Below, piece by piece: positions 52,013 through 61,275 of a stretch of 64,000 nucleotides of DNA. Numbering within the stretch: position 1 is the stretch's first letter; each line of letters opens with the position of its first letter. This DNA comes from an uncultured Helicobacter sp. (GTDB taxonomy: Bacteria; Campylobacterota; Campylobacteria; Campylobacterales; Helicobacteraceae): assembly GCA_944325775.1 (NCBI GenBank), contig CALVBL010000002.1:62001-126000 (forward strand), given 5' to 3'. The position numbers and the translations under genes were made by a program. The notes under the pieces were generated by a model that made no database searches, had not been told where the DNA came from, and saw only the letters and a program-made list of their open reading frames with translations.

Positions 52013-52864
52013 ATGTATCTAAAAAATATATGGATTTTGCTTTTGTCTTTGATGGCATTTGTAGGCTGTGGAGATGATAGCAATAAAAGTGCTTTTGAGG
52101 AGATTATCCTTCCTACCTTGAAACAAAATATGGACTATGAACAGCTTTCTAAGTATTACAAAGATTTGTGCGATAAGGGCGAGGTGCGAGCTTGTGCGCT
52201 ATTGCGTGCTAACCCTACGATAGATAGTTACAAACAATATCTACAAAACTTGCAGGAGGCATTTGATCGTTACCAGCACATCGCTAGCCTCTATGAAAAG
52301 CCATGCTTAGATACAGAATCTAGTGAGAGCAAACAAGCCTGTGAGGCTATGGCATATGCTTCGTATAGTTTATGGTATTCGACATATTTTCCTAGCAATC
52401 TGTACAAATTTGATTTACAAGATGTGCTACAAAGTCTAAATATATCTCTACCCCGCTCACAAGATTTGCGAGACTATGTGCGCAAGGCTTGTACTTATGG
52501 TTTTCTTGAACCGTGTTTGTATAATGTAGTTATGGTCGTTACTATGTCTCACAAAACCTCTTTTGATGAAGAGGATTTCTTTGTAACACGAGATAGGTTC
52601 TTACAACTTGCACAAACAAGACTTAAAGCCGACAGCTCGGATATCATCGCCTTAGTCAATCTTATGGAGATACATCAACTTTTGTGGCCTTATTATTCTG
52701 ATATTGCACTTGGATATATCCCATCGGCGACTTTAGACAAGCAAGAAGCCAACAGACTCTATCAAGAAAGCAAAACGATGGTAGTGCAATACGCCCAACA
52801 ACTCTGCAAGACTGGTGTGAACCTTGGGTGCGAGATATATCAAATCTACAAATCCCATGACTAA
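52013..52864 (+). CDS. Cys-paired lipoprotein, Sel1/Hcp-like
   Basis: 283 residues. Lipobox LMAFVGC (Cys about 19). The mature protein has four cysteine pairs, three spaced C-x7-C: CDKGEVRAC, CTYGFLEPC and CKTGVNLGC, plus CLDTESSESKQAC. C-x7-C helical hairpins are the mark of Helicobacter cysteine-rich proteins (Sel1-like repeats), but repeats here are sparse and degenerate. Helix-rich; probably an interaction protein on the periplasmic face. ATG 52013 has AAGGAG upstream; an earlier in-frame codon lies inside the previous gene's end. Confidence 0.68.
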   Translation: MYLKNIWILLLSLMAFVGCGDDSNKSAFEEIILPTLKQNMDYEQLSKYYKDLCDKGEVRACALLRANPTIDSYKQYLQNLQEAFDRYQHIASLYEKPCLDTESSESKQACEAMAYASYSLWYSTYFPSNLYKFDLQDVLQSLNISLPRSQDLRDYVRKACTYGFLEPCLYNVVMVVTMSHKTSFDEEDFFVTRDRFLQLAQTRLKADSSDIIALVNLMEIHQLLWPYYSDIALGYIPSATLDKQEANRLYQESKTMVVQYAQQLCKTGVNLGCEIYQIYKSHD

Positions 52865-52906
52865 TCCAATGAAACACCTTAAAAACCAAAAGACTAAGGA
52901 TTTCTG

Positions 52907-54313
52907 ATGTCTCTCCTCTCACACACACGCTCTGCACTAGATTCTATGCGCACTCGGCTTGAGATCCCATCATTTGCACTCTATATTGATACGCTCTTAG
53001 TGCATTTTTCTCATCTTGTGCCTTCTCTGTCTCCTAGGGTCGCCTCCGTGATTGTTGCACTTGTTTGTGATGCGCTGATGGCGTTTGTCTTTGCTCTGCC
53101 TATTTATGTGATCTATCTTTTTGAATCCACTATCCACATTGATATGCCCTATTGGCTAGGCAGTATTTTAGGGATATTGAGCCTATACACCTATTTGCGT
53201 GTGCCAAAGTCTCATCGCTTTGGTTTTGGCTTTTTTGTGGGGATTTGGTGGTTTTGGTGGGTGGGGCTTAGTTTTAGATTCTTTGATTTTAGCGCGCTTG
53301 TGCCCTTAATCGCGGTGTGTGTCGCATTGGTATATGGCGTGGTATTTTGGGTGCTACTTTTTTGTGAATGCCTGCCAGTGCGGCTTGTAGGGCTGCTTAT
53401 AATGCACCTTATTACGCCCTTTGGGTTTGATTGGCTTGTGCCTCAAGCCTTGCTAGCGTATAGTTATTTTGGGGTGGATTCATTGCATTTTTGTCTGCTT
53501 GTGATTGCGATCTATGTTTTCATAGTCTCCATACACGCGCGTACAAGCTGTGTGATAGGCTCTAGGGGCAAGCCTTTGGCAAATCTTGCTCTGGGTCTTG
53601 TGTGTGTGTTTGGCGCGCTGGATTTACGTGCTTTCACGTCTTCAAATCCTCCAAGTTTCACGACACATATCGCTCTTAGCACGACACAAATCCCCCAAAG
53701 TATCAAATGGAATATCCAAAGTGTGCGCGAGATCATTGCCTATCATTTTGCCCTCATTGAGGACGCTATCGCACGAGGCAAATCGCTTATCATCCTCCCC
53801 GAAACCGCCTTTCCCTTCCCGCTCTCTGATAGCACAGCGGCTAGTATCTATGAGGCACTGCGCACATATTCCCTAGATATCACGATTATAGCGGGTGCGC
53901 TGCATACGCAAGGTAAAGATACTTACAATAGCGCCTTTGTCTTTAGTAATGGTGAGTCTAGGCGTATAGACAAGGTGATTTTAGCACCTTTTGGGGAGTA
54001 TATCCCGCTGCCACGTTTTATCAAAGAGCCATTTGACTTTATCACACAGATGGAGTTTAGGGCAGGTGCTGGGTTTGGGGATATGGAGGCATTGGGGGAG
54101 CGATTTCGTGTGGCAATCTGCTATGAAGCCACATCTAGCGATCTGTATGAGGGCTATCCGGAGTTTGTTATCGCGATGAGTAACAATGCGTGGTTTTATC
54201 CAAGTATCGAGCCAAGCCTGCAAAAAATGCTTTTGAAATACTACGCGCGGCTGTATCAAACCACAATCTTACATAGTGCCAATATGAGTGAGAGTGCGAT
54301 CATTGTGCCATAG
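52907..54313 (+). CDS. lnt: Apolipoprotein N-acyltransferase Lnt
   Basis: 468 residues, about six transmembrane helices, then the nitrilase-like domain. Catalytic triad candidates: Glu in ILPETAFPFP, Lys in RIDKVILAPFGEYIP and Cys in VAICYEATS. Adds the third acyl chain to lipoproteins at the inner membrane. Ends shortly after ANMSESAIIVP with a TAG that lies in a TAGATTCT word. The C-terminal helix seen in E. coli Lnt is not obvious. Confidence 0.9.
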   Translation: MSLLSHTRSALDSMRTRLEIPSFALYIDTLLVHFSHLVPSLSPRVASVIVALVCDALMAFVFALPIYVIYLFESTIHIDMPYWLGSILGILSLYTYLRVPKSHRFGFGFFVGIWWFWWVGLSFRFFDFSALVPLIAVCVALVYGVVFWVLLFCECLPVRLVGLLIMHLITPFGFDWLVPQALLAYSYFGVDSLHFCLLVIAIYVFIVSIHARTSCVIGSRGKPLANLALGLVCVFGALDLRAFTSSNPPSFTTHIALSTTQIPQSIKWNIQSVREIIAYHFALIEDAIARGKSLIILPETAFPFPLSDSTAASIYEALRTYSLDITIIAGALHTQGKDTYNSAFVFSNGESRRIDKVILAPFGEYIPLPRFIKEPFDFITQMEFRAGAGFGDMEALGERFRVAICYEATSSDLYEGYPEFVIAMSNNAWFYPSIEPSLQKMLLKYYARLYQTTILHSANMSESAIIVP

Positions 54314-54563
54314 ATTCTCACTTGTTGTCATCTTTAGATGGGGGTTGTAGATTCTAGATAATTTGGGCTGAAATCTGCACCATTGCTCAAACACATCTCC
54401 GATGCGCTGACACCAAGCAATAATCTAGCAAGTGAGCAAATACAAAATTGAGATTCCAACAAACTTCTTGTATATTCGCCAAGATTCAATAATGGTGGAG
54501 AGTGGGTGGGGATTTGTTCCCCACGGAGTGGTGCAATTTGTTGCAAGCAAATTGCATATTAAT
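54314..54563. other. Convergent intergenic region (lnt / actP) with two hairpins
   Basis: 250 bases, no gene. Two inverted repeats: GTGGGGA-TTTGT-TCCCCAC (54506-54524) and TGCAATTTG-7-CAAATTGCA (54532-54556). Neither has a U-tract, but both lie close to the actP stop, so they may help end its transcript. One TAGATTCT word occurs near 54350. Confidence 0.45.
54532..54556 (-). terminator. Hairpin just downstream of actP
   Basis: 9-bp stem TGCAATTTG / CAAATTGCA with a 7-base loop, about 8 bases after the actP stop on the minus strand. No U-run; a Rho-independent terminator is not proven. Confidence 0.35.
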
Positions 54564-56222
54564 TTAGTGAGCCACTGCCTCGCTTGCGCCGATACCAGTT
54601 TGAGCGCGGAAGTCTTGAGCTTTGAATCCAGCTCTATCGATCTTAGCGCGCTTACCATTATCAAGCTTAGAGATAATAAAGATGAGGATAAATGTCAGCG
54701 GCATTGTAAAGATTGCAGGGTGCTCATAAGGGAAAATTGCCTCAGAGAAGCCAAACATTTTCACCCATACACTCTTGCTAAGTAGCACGAGGGTTAAAAC
54801 ACTCACCAATCCGATGAGCCCACCCCAAAACACACCTTTTGTCGTGAGGTTTTTCCAGTAAATGCACAGCAAAATAATGGGAAAATTCACACTCGCTGCG
54901 ATAGCAAACGCAAGACCCACCATAAATGCGACATTTTGGTTTTCAAACCCTATGCCTAGAATAATAGCTAGAATCCCAAGTCCAATAGACGCGCCTTTGG
55001 TTACACGCATTTCCAGTTTGGGATCGCACACGCCGTTTTTGCAGACATTGACAAACAAATCATGGCTGATCGCACCAGCACCAGAGATCGCCAATCCCGC
55101 TACCACTGCCAAGATCGTAGCAAACGCCACCGCAGAAATAAATCCTAAGAACACATCACCACCAAGCACCTGTGCTAACAACACAGCTGCCATATTGCTT
55201 GCACCGGTGAATTTCCCATTACTATCGGTAAAATCTGGATTACCTAGCAAAAATGCAATGGCTCCAAATCCTATGATAAAAGTGAGGATATAAAAATACC
55301 CAATAAGTCCAGTGGCATAAAATACGGATTTGCGTGCTTCTTTAGCGTCTTTGACGGTGAAAAATCGCATAAGCACATGAGGCAAGCCCGCAGTCCCAAA
55401 CATCAGTGCTAAGCCCAAAGAGATCGCAGAGACAGGATCAGGTAAAAATATTCCCGGACTCATAATCGCTTCACCACTTTTATGATTAGCCACTGCCTTT
55501 TCAAACCATGAAGTTAGATCAAAGTCGGCAAGATACAATACCATCAGTGCCATAAAGGTCGAGCCACCCAAAAGTAAGCAGGCTTTGATGATTTGCACCC
55601 AAGTGGTGGCATGCATACCCCCAAAGACGACATAGCAGATCATCAAGATCCCCACGAGCACCACAGCCACAGTGTATGGGAGTCCAAACAGCACCTGTAT
55701 AAGTTCCCCTGCACCCACCATCTGTGCGATGAGGTAAAATATAATTACCGCTAAACCACTAATGGCTGAAATTGTGCGGATAGGCTTAGATTTCAATCGA
55801 TAGGCTACGATATCTGCAAAGGTATATTTACCTAAGTTACGGAATTTCTCTGCAATAAGAAAGAGTACGATAGGCCACCCAACTAAAAAACCGACCGAAT
55901 AAATCAACCCATCAAATCCATTAGTAAAAACTAGCGCCACGATCCCTAGGAAACTCGCTGCACTCATATAATCCCCTGCGATGGCGATACCATTTTGCAT
56001 ACCGGTGATATTGCCTCCCGCGGTGTAAAATCCATCAGCAGATTGTGATTTTTTGCTAGAAAAGTATGTAATGCCTAATGTCGCTAATACAAAAAACACA
56101 AAGAGCGTGATAGCGATGAGATTGAGCTCGCTTTTTTTCACCTCTCCTACATCAAACCCCGCGCCCAATGCAAGCTGTGTGAATCCCAAAAACAAAAGTC
56201 CTAAAACAATTTTGTGTTTCAT
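54564..56222 (-). CDS. actP: Cation/acetate symporter ActP
   Basis: 552 residues, sodium:solute symporter family (SSS), about 13 transmembrane helices. KKSQSADGFYTAGGNITGMQNGIAIAGDYMSAASFLG near residue 60 is the ActP signature. Imports acetate and related short acids. Preceded by its DUF485 partner with a 4-base overlap. Confidence 0.92.
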   Translation of the reverse strand: MKHKIVLGLLFLGFTQLALGAGFDVGEVKKSELNLIAITLFVFFVLATLGITYFSSKKSQSADGFYTAGGNITGMQNGIAIAGDYMSAASFLGIVALVFTNGFDGLIYSVGFLVGWPIVLFLIAEKFRNLGKYTFADIVAYRLKSKPIRTISAISGLAVIIFYLIAQMVGAGELIQVLFGLPYTVAVVLVGILMICYVVFGGMHATTWVQIIKACLLLGGSTFMALMVLYLADFDLTSWFEKAVANHKSGEAIMSPGIFLPDPVSAISLGLALMFGTAGLPHVLMRFFTVKDAKEARKSVFYATGLIGYFYILTFIIGFGAIAFLLGNPDFTDSNGKFTGASNMAAVLLAQVLGGDVFLGFISAVAFATILAVVAGLAISGAGAISHDLFVNVCKNGVCDPKLEMRVTKGASIGLGILAIILGIGFENQNVAFMVGLAFAIAASVNFPIILLCIYWKNLTTKGVFWGGLIGLVSVLTLVLLSKSVWVKMFGFSEAIFPYEHPAIFTMPLTFILIFIISKLDNGKRAKIDRAGFKAQDFRAQTGIGASEAVAH

Positions 56223-56563
56223 AATGTTACTCTCCCTTCTTTCAAATCATCAATGAGCCCATTTTGTTCCAACTCTTCGATCACTTCATCTTGCTCTTTG
56301 TCAAAGTATTTGTTCGCAAAAAGTGTATAAACACCAGTGAGCACGATAGATAGCACGATGAGGAAGATTCCAAACATAATGCCAAATGTGATCGAGCTAG
56401 GTCCTAGCCTATACCCCAAAACCTCTGGGAAAAATCCCACGCCTATAATGAAGCCATAGTAGCATACGAGGATCACTACTGCTAAAGCAAGCCCAAATCT
56501 GTTTCGGAATCTCACAAATTGTGTGAAACGTTGCAATGCGGCTTGAGTCTTGTTACTTGTCAT
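56219..56563 (-). CDS. DUF485 membrane protein (YjcH type)
   Basis: 114 residues, two transmembrane helices (about 26-48 and 60-85) after RFTQFVRFRNRFGLALA. DUF485 proteins precede actP in many genomes and may aid the permease. A longer frame reaches 56641; ATG 56563 is supported by AAGGAG and the family length. Confidence 0.87.
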   Translation of the reverse strand: MTSNKTQAALQRFTQFVRFRNRFGLALAVVILVCYYGFIIGVGFFPEVLGYRLGPSSITFGIMFGIFLIVLSIVLTGVYTLFANKYFDKEQDEVIEELEQNGLIDDLKEGRVTL

Positions 56564-56859
56564 AATACACTCCTTTTTTGTTGAGATATCTCTATCAATG
56601 TAACAAAAAAACAATAATTTGTTAAATTTTTGCCAACACAAAAATGAGATTTTATATAAATTGCGTGATGAGATTCTGTGAAAATTCCTATATGCAGGAG
56701 ATTCTATACTATATGCACAAAATGAAACATTTTGAGAATTCTCATGAAGTTTTTGAAATATTTTAGATTTTACACGATTTAGATTCTTAGGAGTGTAGGC
56801 TTAAGCGGCACCATCGTTGCATTAATCATCGCATTTAGATATTATACAAAGGTAGTCAG
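56564..56859. other. Divergent region upstream of actP and the RND operon
   Basis: About 296 bases, very AT-rich, without a gene. It must carry promoters for both sides. Only AGATTCT words (56671, 56699, 56778) and short A/T tracts are visible; no clear operator. Confidence 0.5.
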
Positions 56860-57975
56860 ATGAGGATTTTAGCTCTCTTAGCATTTGCGTGGATTAGTCT
56901 ATTTGCCCAAGGAAATCAAGGAGAGACGAGGGGGAAAGATAAAGATCCAGAGAGTAATAAGGCTAAGATTCAAGAAAAAAATATAGAGGCAGTCATCATC
57001 TCTAAGCCTATCCAAAAAGGCACACTGCAAGCACAAACACCATTTATAGGCACACTGCATTTTGTCAATAGCTCTAAGGTCGCTTCCCAGACAAGTGGAG
57101 TTATTGAAAAGGTGTCTTTCAAAATTGGAGATTCTATCAAGCTTAATGCCTCTCTCGCACAAGTCAATGCTGATCTGCTCCAAAAAGAAATCCAAAGCAA
57201 GCAAGCTAAGCTCAAGCAAGCCCAATATATCCACGAACGCCAGCAAAAAGAGCTCGCCCGCTATAAAAACCTCCTAAAGTCTGAATCTGTCTCACTCCAA
57301 CAGTATGAAAGCATCGAATACGAGCAAAAATCCCAATATAGCAATATCCTAGCCCTCACTTCCGAGCTAGAATCTGCCAAAATGGAGCTTGCCAAAAAAC
57401 ATATCAGAGCCCCAATCAGTGGTATCATCGTGGATAAAAAAATCAACAAAGGCGAATGGATCAATGTGGGCGACCCTATATGTGAGATCGTGGATACCAC
57501 AAGCGCGGAGATCATCGTCGATGTGCCATCAAATATGCTCACGCATTTGCGCAGTGGGCAGGAAGTGGGTGTGATCATTGACAAAAAACACTACAAGGGC
57601 AAGATCTATGCGGTCATACCGCGCGCTGATGTGCATACGAGGACATTTCCTGTGCATCTTAGTGTAGAAAACGACGGGAGCTTCGTCGATGGTATGGCGA
57701 CACAAGTCCTGCTTTCTAGCGGTGGAGTGATCGAGGGCAATATGGTGCCTAGGGATTGTATCGTGGAGTATTTGGGTATGCAGAGCGTGTTTGTGGTGCG
57801 GGATTCTAGAGCGTATGCTGTGCCTGTGGAGGTGCTTAGCGTGCAGGGGGCTAATGCCATCGTGCGCGGCAATCTCAAAAGCACAGATTCTGTCGTGTAT
57901 CGAGGGCAGGATCGCCTCCAAAATGGTATGCAAGTCCGAGAATCCACCATCGAGCTAAAAAGTCTCAAAAAGTAG
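56860..57975 (+). CDS. RND efflux periplasmic adaptor (HlyD/MFP family)
   Basis: 371 residues with signal peptide (about 16 residues). Lipoyl/barrel-sandwich parts about 65-115 and 180-210, coiled coil between (about 115-170, QAKLKQAQYIHERQQKELARYKN), then beta-barrel. Bridges the inner-membrane pump and outer-membrane channel. First gene of the adaptor-pump-channel unit. Confidence 0.88.
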   Translation: MRILALLAFAWISLFAQGNQGETRGKDKDPESNKAKIQEKNIEAVIISKPIQKGTLQAQTPFIGTLHFVNSSKVASQTSGVIEKVSFKIGDSIKLNASLAQVNADLLQKEIQSKQAKLKQAQYIHERQQKELARYKNLLKSESVSLQQYESIEYEQKSQYSNILALTSELESAKMELAKKHIRAPISGIIVDKKINKGEWINVGDPICEIVDTTSAEIIVDVPSNMLTHLRSGQEVGVIIDKKHYKGKIYAVIPRADVHTRTFPVHLSVENDGSFVDGMATQVLLSSGGVIEGNMVPRDCIVEYLGMQSVFVVRDSRAYAVPVEVLSVQGANAIVRGNLKSTDSVVYRGQDRLQNGMQVRESTIELKSLKK

Positions 57976-57981
57976 GTAGCG

Positions 57982-60900
57982 ATGATACGCACATTGAAAT
58001 TTTGCCTCCATAATCCAATGGTGGTGCTGGTGTGCGTGATTTTTGCGGTGATGTTTGGAATCTTGGGGCTCAAGTCTATGCCCTATCAGCTTATGCCTCA
58101 AGTGAGCAAGCCCACTATCAGTGTCTATACCAGCTGGAATGGCGCCACACCCTATGAAGTGGAAAAAGAAATCATCAATCGCCAAGAAAAATACCTAAAA
58201 GGTATCGAGGGCTTAGAATCTATCAGCTCCACTGCTAGGCAGGGACGCGCGGTGGTGGGGTTGGAGTTCCAAAGTGGTGTGGATATAAATTTCACCCTGC
58301 TCAAAGTCAGTGCCAAAATGGACGAGATAAAGGGCTATCCCGATGATGTTGATAAGCCCACTATCGCCATGAGTGGTGAGAGTATCCCGCCAGCGATTTA
58401 TCTATTTTTGCGCACACTAGAGGGCAATGATCGTGAGGTGGATACTTATAAGACATTTTTTGAGGACTATGTGCTGGGGCATTTGGAGCGCATAGAGGGT
58501 GTGGGCGAGGTGTTTTATCCCGGTGGACGTGCTACACAAATGCAGATCTTGCTAGATTCTAAACAGCTTGCCCACCACAATATCGCCATTGCTGATGTGA
58601 TCACTGCCATTATTACACATAATAAAAACACCACTGCAGGCAGCCTAGACTATGGTATGCGCTCTTATAAGATCAAGGTAGCCTCCGAGTATGACAACGC
58701 CACCTCTATCCTACACACGCCTATCCAAAAATCAGGCAATAAAATCATCTATCTGCAAGATCTTGCGCTTGTGATAGAGGGCTTTGCCAAGCAAGCAAGC
58801 TATGGCTATCTCAACGACACTCGCGCACTTAGTGTGCAGATCGTGCCCACTGCCACTGCCAATATCCTAGAGCTGACCCAAAAAACGCGCGCAATCGTGC
58901 AGAATCTAAATGAGGGAATCTTGCACGATAATGGCTTGGAGTTTGTATGGAGCAGGGATCAGGAGGGCTATATCCTTGATGCACTGCATCTTGTCAAGGA
59001 CAATATTATTATGGGTATGATCTTGGCGTGCGTGGTGCTGTATCTCTTTTTGCGCAATGTGTATTCTATGGCGGTGGTGCTGATCGTGATACCCATATGT
59101 ATTATCGCTGCCTTTTTCTTTTTGAATCTTATGGGGCGCACGCTCAATGTCATTTCGCTAGCGGGTGTGAGCTTTGCGATGAGTATGCTTATAGATAATG
59201 CTATCGTGGTATTAGAAAACATCACGCGCCACCTGCATATGCAAAAGCCTCTCTTGCGTGCCTGTATCGATGGCACGCGCGAGGTGATTGGCGCGATTTT
59301 TGCCTCGGTGGTCACGACGATCGCTATTTTTATCCCTATTATGGATATGCAGCAAGACTTAGGGCAGCTCTTTTATGACATCGCGCTTAGCGTGTGCTTT
59401 GGGCTTGGGATTTCGTTTTTTGCTTCGATTTTTGTGATACCTACGATGCTGTATGTGTGTATGGGACGCTTTAGCTTTGAATCTAAGCGCACGATGAGCT
59501 GGTATCAAAAGCTTGGGATTGTCTTTAGTGATTGGCTGATGAGGGTGTTAGATTCACTTTTGCGCACACCTAAGCGCAGTGCGTGGTTTATCGCTGGGTT
59601 TATGGTGTTTTGCGTGATCAGTAGTTGGGTGCTTTTCCCACGCCTAGATTATCTCCCTAAGGGCAATCAAAACTTCCTCATCGCCTATATCAACGCCCCA
59701 CCGGGTATATCCTATGAGCAGCGCAAAGAAATTGGCGAGAGTATCTTTGCTCAAAATGCGCACCTTATAGAATCTCTAGGCTATCAGCAGCGAGATTCTA
59801 ACGATCTGCCGCCGATCGCGCATTTGTTTTTTTCCGGGAGTGAGAGTTATATGCAAGTGGGCGTGACTTCTAGTAATCCTGCCGAGATTAGGCGGCTTAT
59901 CCCACAGATTCAAGAAAGTATCAGAAATATCCCCGGAGTGCAAGCCTCTGTGGTGCAGCAGGGGATATTTGACAAAGGCTCCAGCACGCAAAGTATTTAT
60001 ATTAATGTCGTGGGTAGTGAGCTAGATTCGATTATCAGTACTGCGACTGCCCTAAGCAATGCCATCAAGCAAAAGATGCCCTATATGCAGGTGCGCCCAT
60101 TGCCTGCGCTAGAGAATACCAATCGTGAGATCGTGCTCTATCCGGATTATGTGGCATTAGCACTCAATGACCTAAACGCCAAGAGCTTTGGGGATATCGT
60201 CGATGTGGTGCTTGATGGCAAGCAAATTGATGAGTTTAAAACCCCCAGTGGCAAAACTATCGATCTTGTACTCAAAGCCCTGCCGGATTTAAGTGAAGAG
60301 AGTATCGAGCGTGCTAAGGAAAGTTTAGATTCCCAAGCTCCTGAAGATTTTGCACACACACAGATCTACACCCCTAGCGGCAAGCTTCTCCCACTAAGCT
60401 CACTCACGCGCATAGAGCAAGAATACACGATGGCGCAGATTCGGCATTTTGAGCGAGAGCGCACAATCTTACTTGTGCTTAACTCCCCAGCGGATAAGCC
60501 TCTAGAGGAAGTCCTCTCACATATCAAAGACGAGGTGATCCCAGAGATTGAATCTAAGGGCGAAATGCGGGATAATCATCTCATCTTTGGCGGAAGCGCG
60601 AAGGATATGCAGGGTGGCAGAGAGGATCTGTATGTGGGGTTTGCGCTGGCATTATTTATCACATATCTTATTTTGTGCGCGCTGTATGGGAATTTTTCCT
60701 ATCCATTTATCATCATTCTTACCGTGCCATTTGCGATTAGCGGAGGACTCTTTGGACTTAGCTTTGTCAATGCGTTTCTCTATCCGCAAAATCTTGATAT
60801 GTTAAGTTTGCTAGGCTTTATCATTCTTGTGGGGAGCGTAGTGAATAATGCGATTTTAATCGTGTATCAGACGCAGTTTAACCTAAGCTATGGTATGGCG

Positions 60901-61275
60901 TATCTGCCAAGCATTATAGAATCTACCAAATCCCGCGTGCGCCCAATTTTTATGAGTATCTTTACTAGTGTGTTTGGGCTGCTGCCTATGGTGCTCTTTG
61001 GCGGTGCGGGGAGTGAGATATACAGAGGGCTTGGCGCGGTGCTGGTGGGGGGATTGCTATTTTCGGGCGTGTTGAGCCTGCTTGTGATCCCTAGCGCGCT
61101 ATTATTGTATTTTTGGGTTAAAGAACACAGGAAGGACTTACAAGAGAAGTGTTATAATACCATTACAAGAGCTCGACGCAAGGCTACAGAGATCTTAGCG
61201 CGCGTGGGGCGGAGGCTGTGGGTATGGATAGGGAGGATAGTGCAGCATCTAAGACGATGGAGGCACGCAAAATGA
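57982..61275 (+). CDS. RND multidrug efflux pump (AcrB/HAE-1 family)
   Basis: 1097 residues, twelve transmembrane helices and two large periplasmic loops. TM4 reads MSMLIDNAIVVLENI, with Asp-Asn where AcrB has Asp-Asp; TM10 reads VGSVVNNAILIVYQ, with Asn in place of the Lys. These changes are common in a Gram-positive-like/SwrC-type RND branch and suggest a variant proton relay. Substrates unknown. Starts 6 bases after the adaptor; overlaps the channel ATG by 4 bases. Slightly longer than AcrB because of a basic C-terminal tail (about 40 residues). Confidence 0.93.
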   Translation: MIRTLKFCLHNPMVVLVCVIFAVMFGILGLKSMPYQLMPQVSKPTISVYTSWNGATPYEVEKEIINRQEKYLKGIEGLESISSTARQGRAVVGLEFQSGVDINFTLLKVSAKMDEIKGYPDDVDKPTIAMSGESIPPAIYLFLRTLEGNDREVDTYKTFFEDYVLGHLERIEGVGEVFYPGGRATQMQILLDSKQLAHHNIAIADVITAIITHNKNTTAGSLDYGMRSYKIKVASEYDNATSILHTPIQKSGNKIIYLQDLALVIEGFAKQASYGYLNDTRALSVQIVPTATANILELTQKTRAIVQNLNEGILHDNGLEFVWSRDQEGYILDALHLVKDNIIMGMILACVVLYLFLRNVYSMAVVLIVIPICIIAAFFFLNLMGRTLNVISLAGVSFAMSMLIDNAIVVLENITRHLHMQKPLLRACIDGTREVIGAIFASVVTTIAIFIPIMDMQQDLGQLFYDIALSVCFGLGISFFASIFVIPTMLYVCMGRFSFESKRTMSWYQKLGIVFSDWLMRVLDSLLRTPKRSAWFIAGFMVFCVISSWVLFPRLDYLPKGNQNFLIAYINAPPGISYEQRKEIGESIFAQNAHLIESLGYQQRDSNDLPPIAHLFFSGSESYMQVGVTSSNPAEIRRLIPQIQESIRNIPGVQASVVQQGIFDKGSSTQSIYINVVGSELDSIISTATALSNAIKQKMPYMQVRPLPALENTNREIVLYPDYVALALNDLNAKSFGDIVDVVLDGKQIDEFKTPSGKTIDLVLKALPDLSEESIERAKESLDSQAPEDFAHTQIYTPSGKLLPLSSLTRIEQEYTMAQIRHFERERTILLVLNSPADKPLEEVLSHIKDEVIPEIESKGEMRDNHLIFGGSAKDMQGGREDLYVGFALALFITYLILCALYGNFSYPFIIILTVPFAISGGLFGLSFVNAFLYPQNLDMLSLLGFIILVGSVVNNAILIVYQTQFNLSYGMAYLPSIIESTKSRVRPIFMSIFTSVFGLLPMVLFGGAGSEIYRGLGAVLVGGLLFSGVLSLLVIPSALLLYFWVKEHRKDLQEKCYNTITRARRKATEILARVGRRLWVWIGRIVQHLRRWRHAK

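Noticed and set aside
54506..54524. GTGGGGA-TTTGT-TCCCCAC hairpin as a terminator
   Set aside because: No U-tract on either strand; listed only inside the region description.
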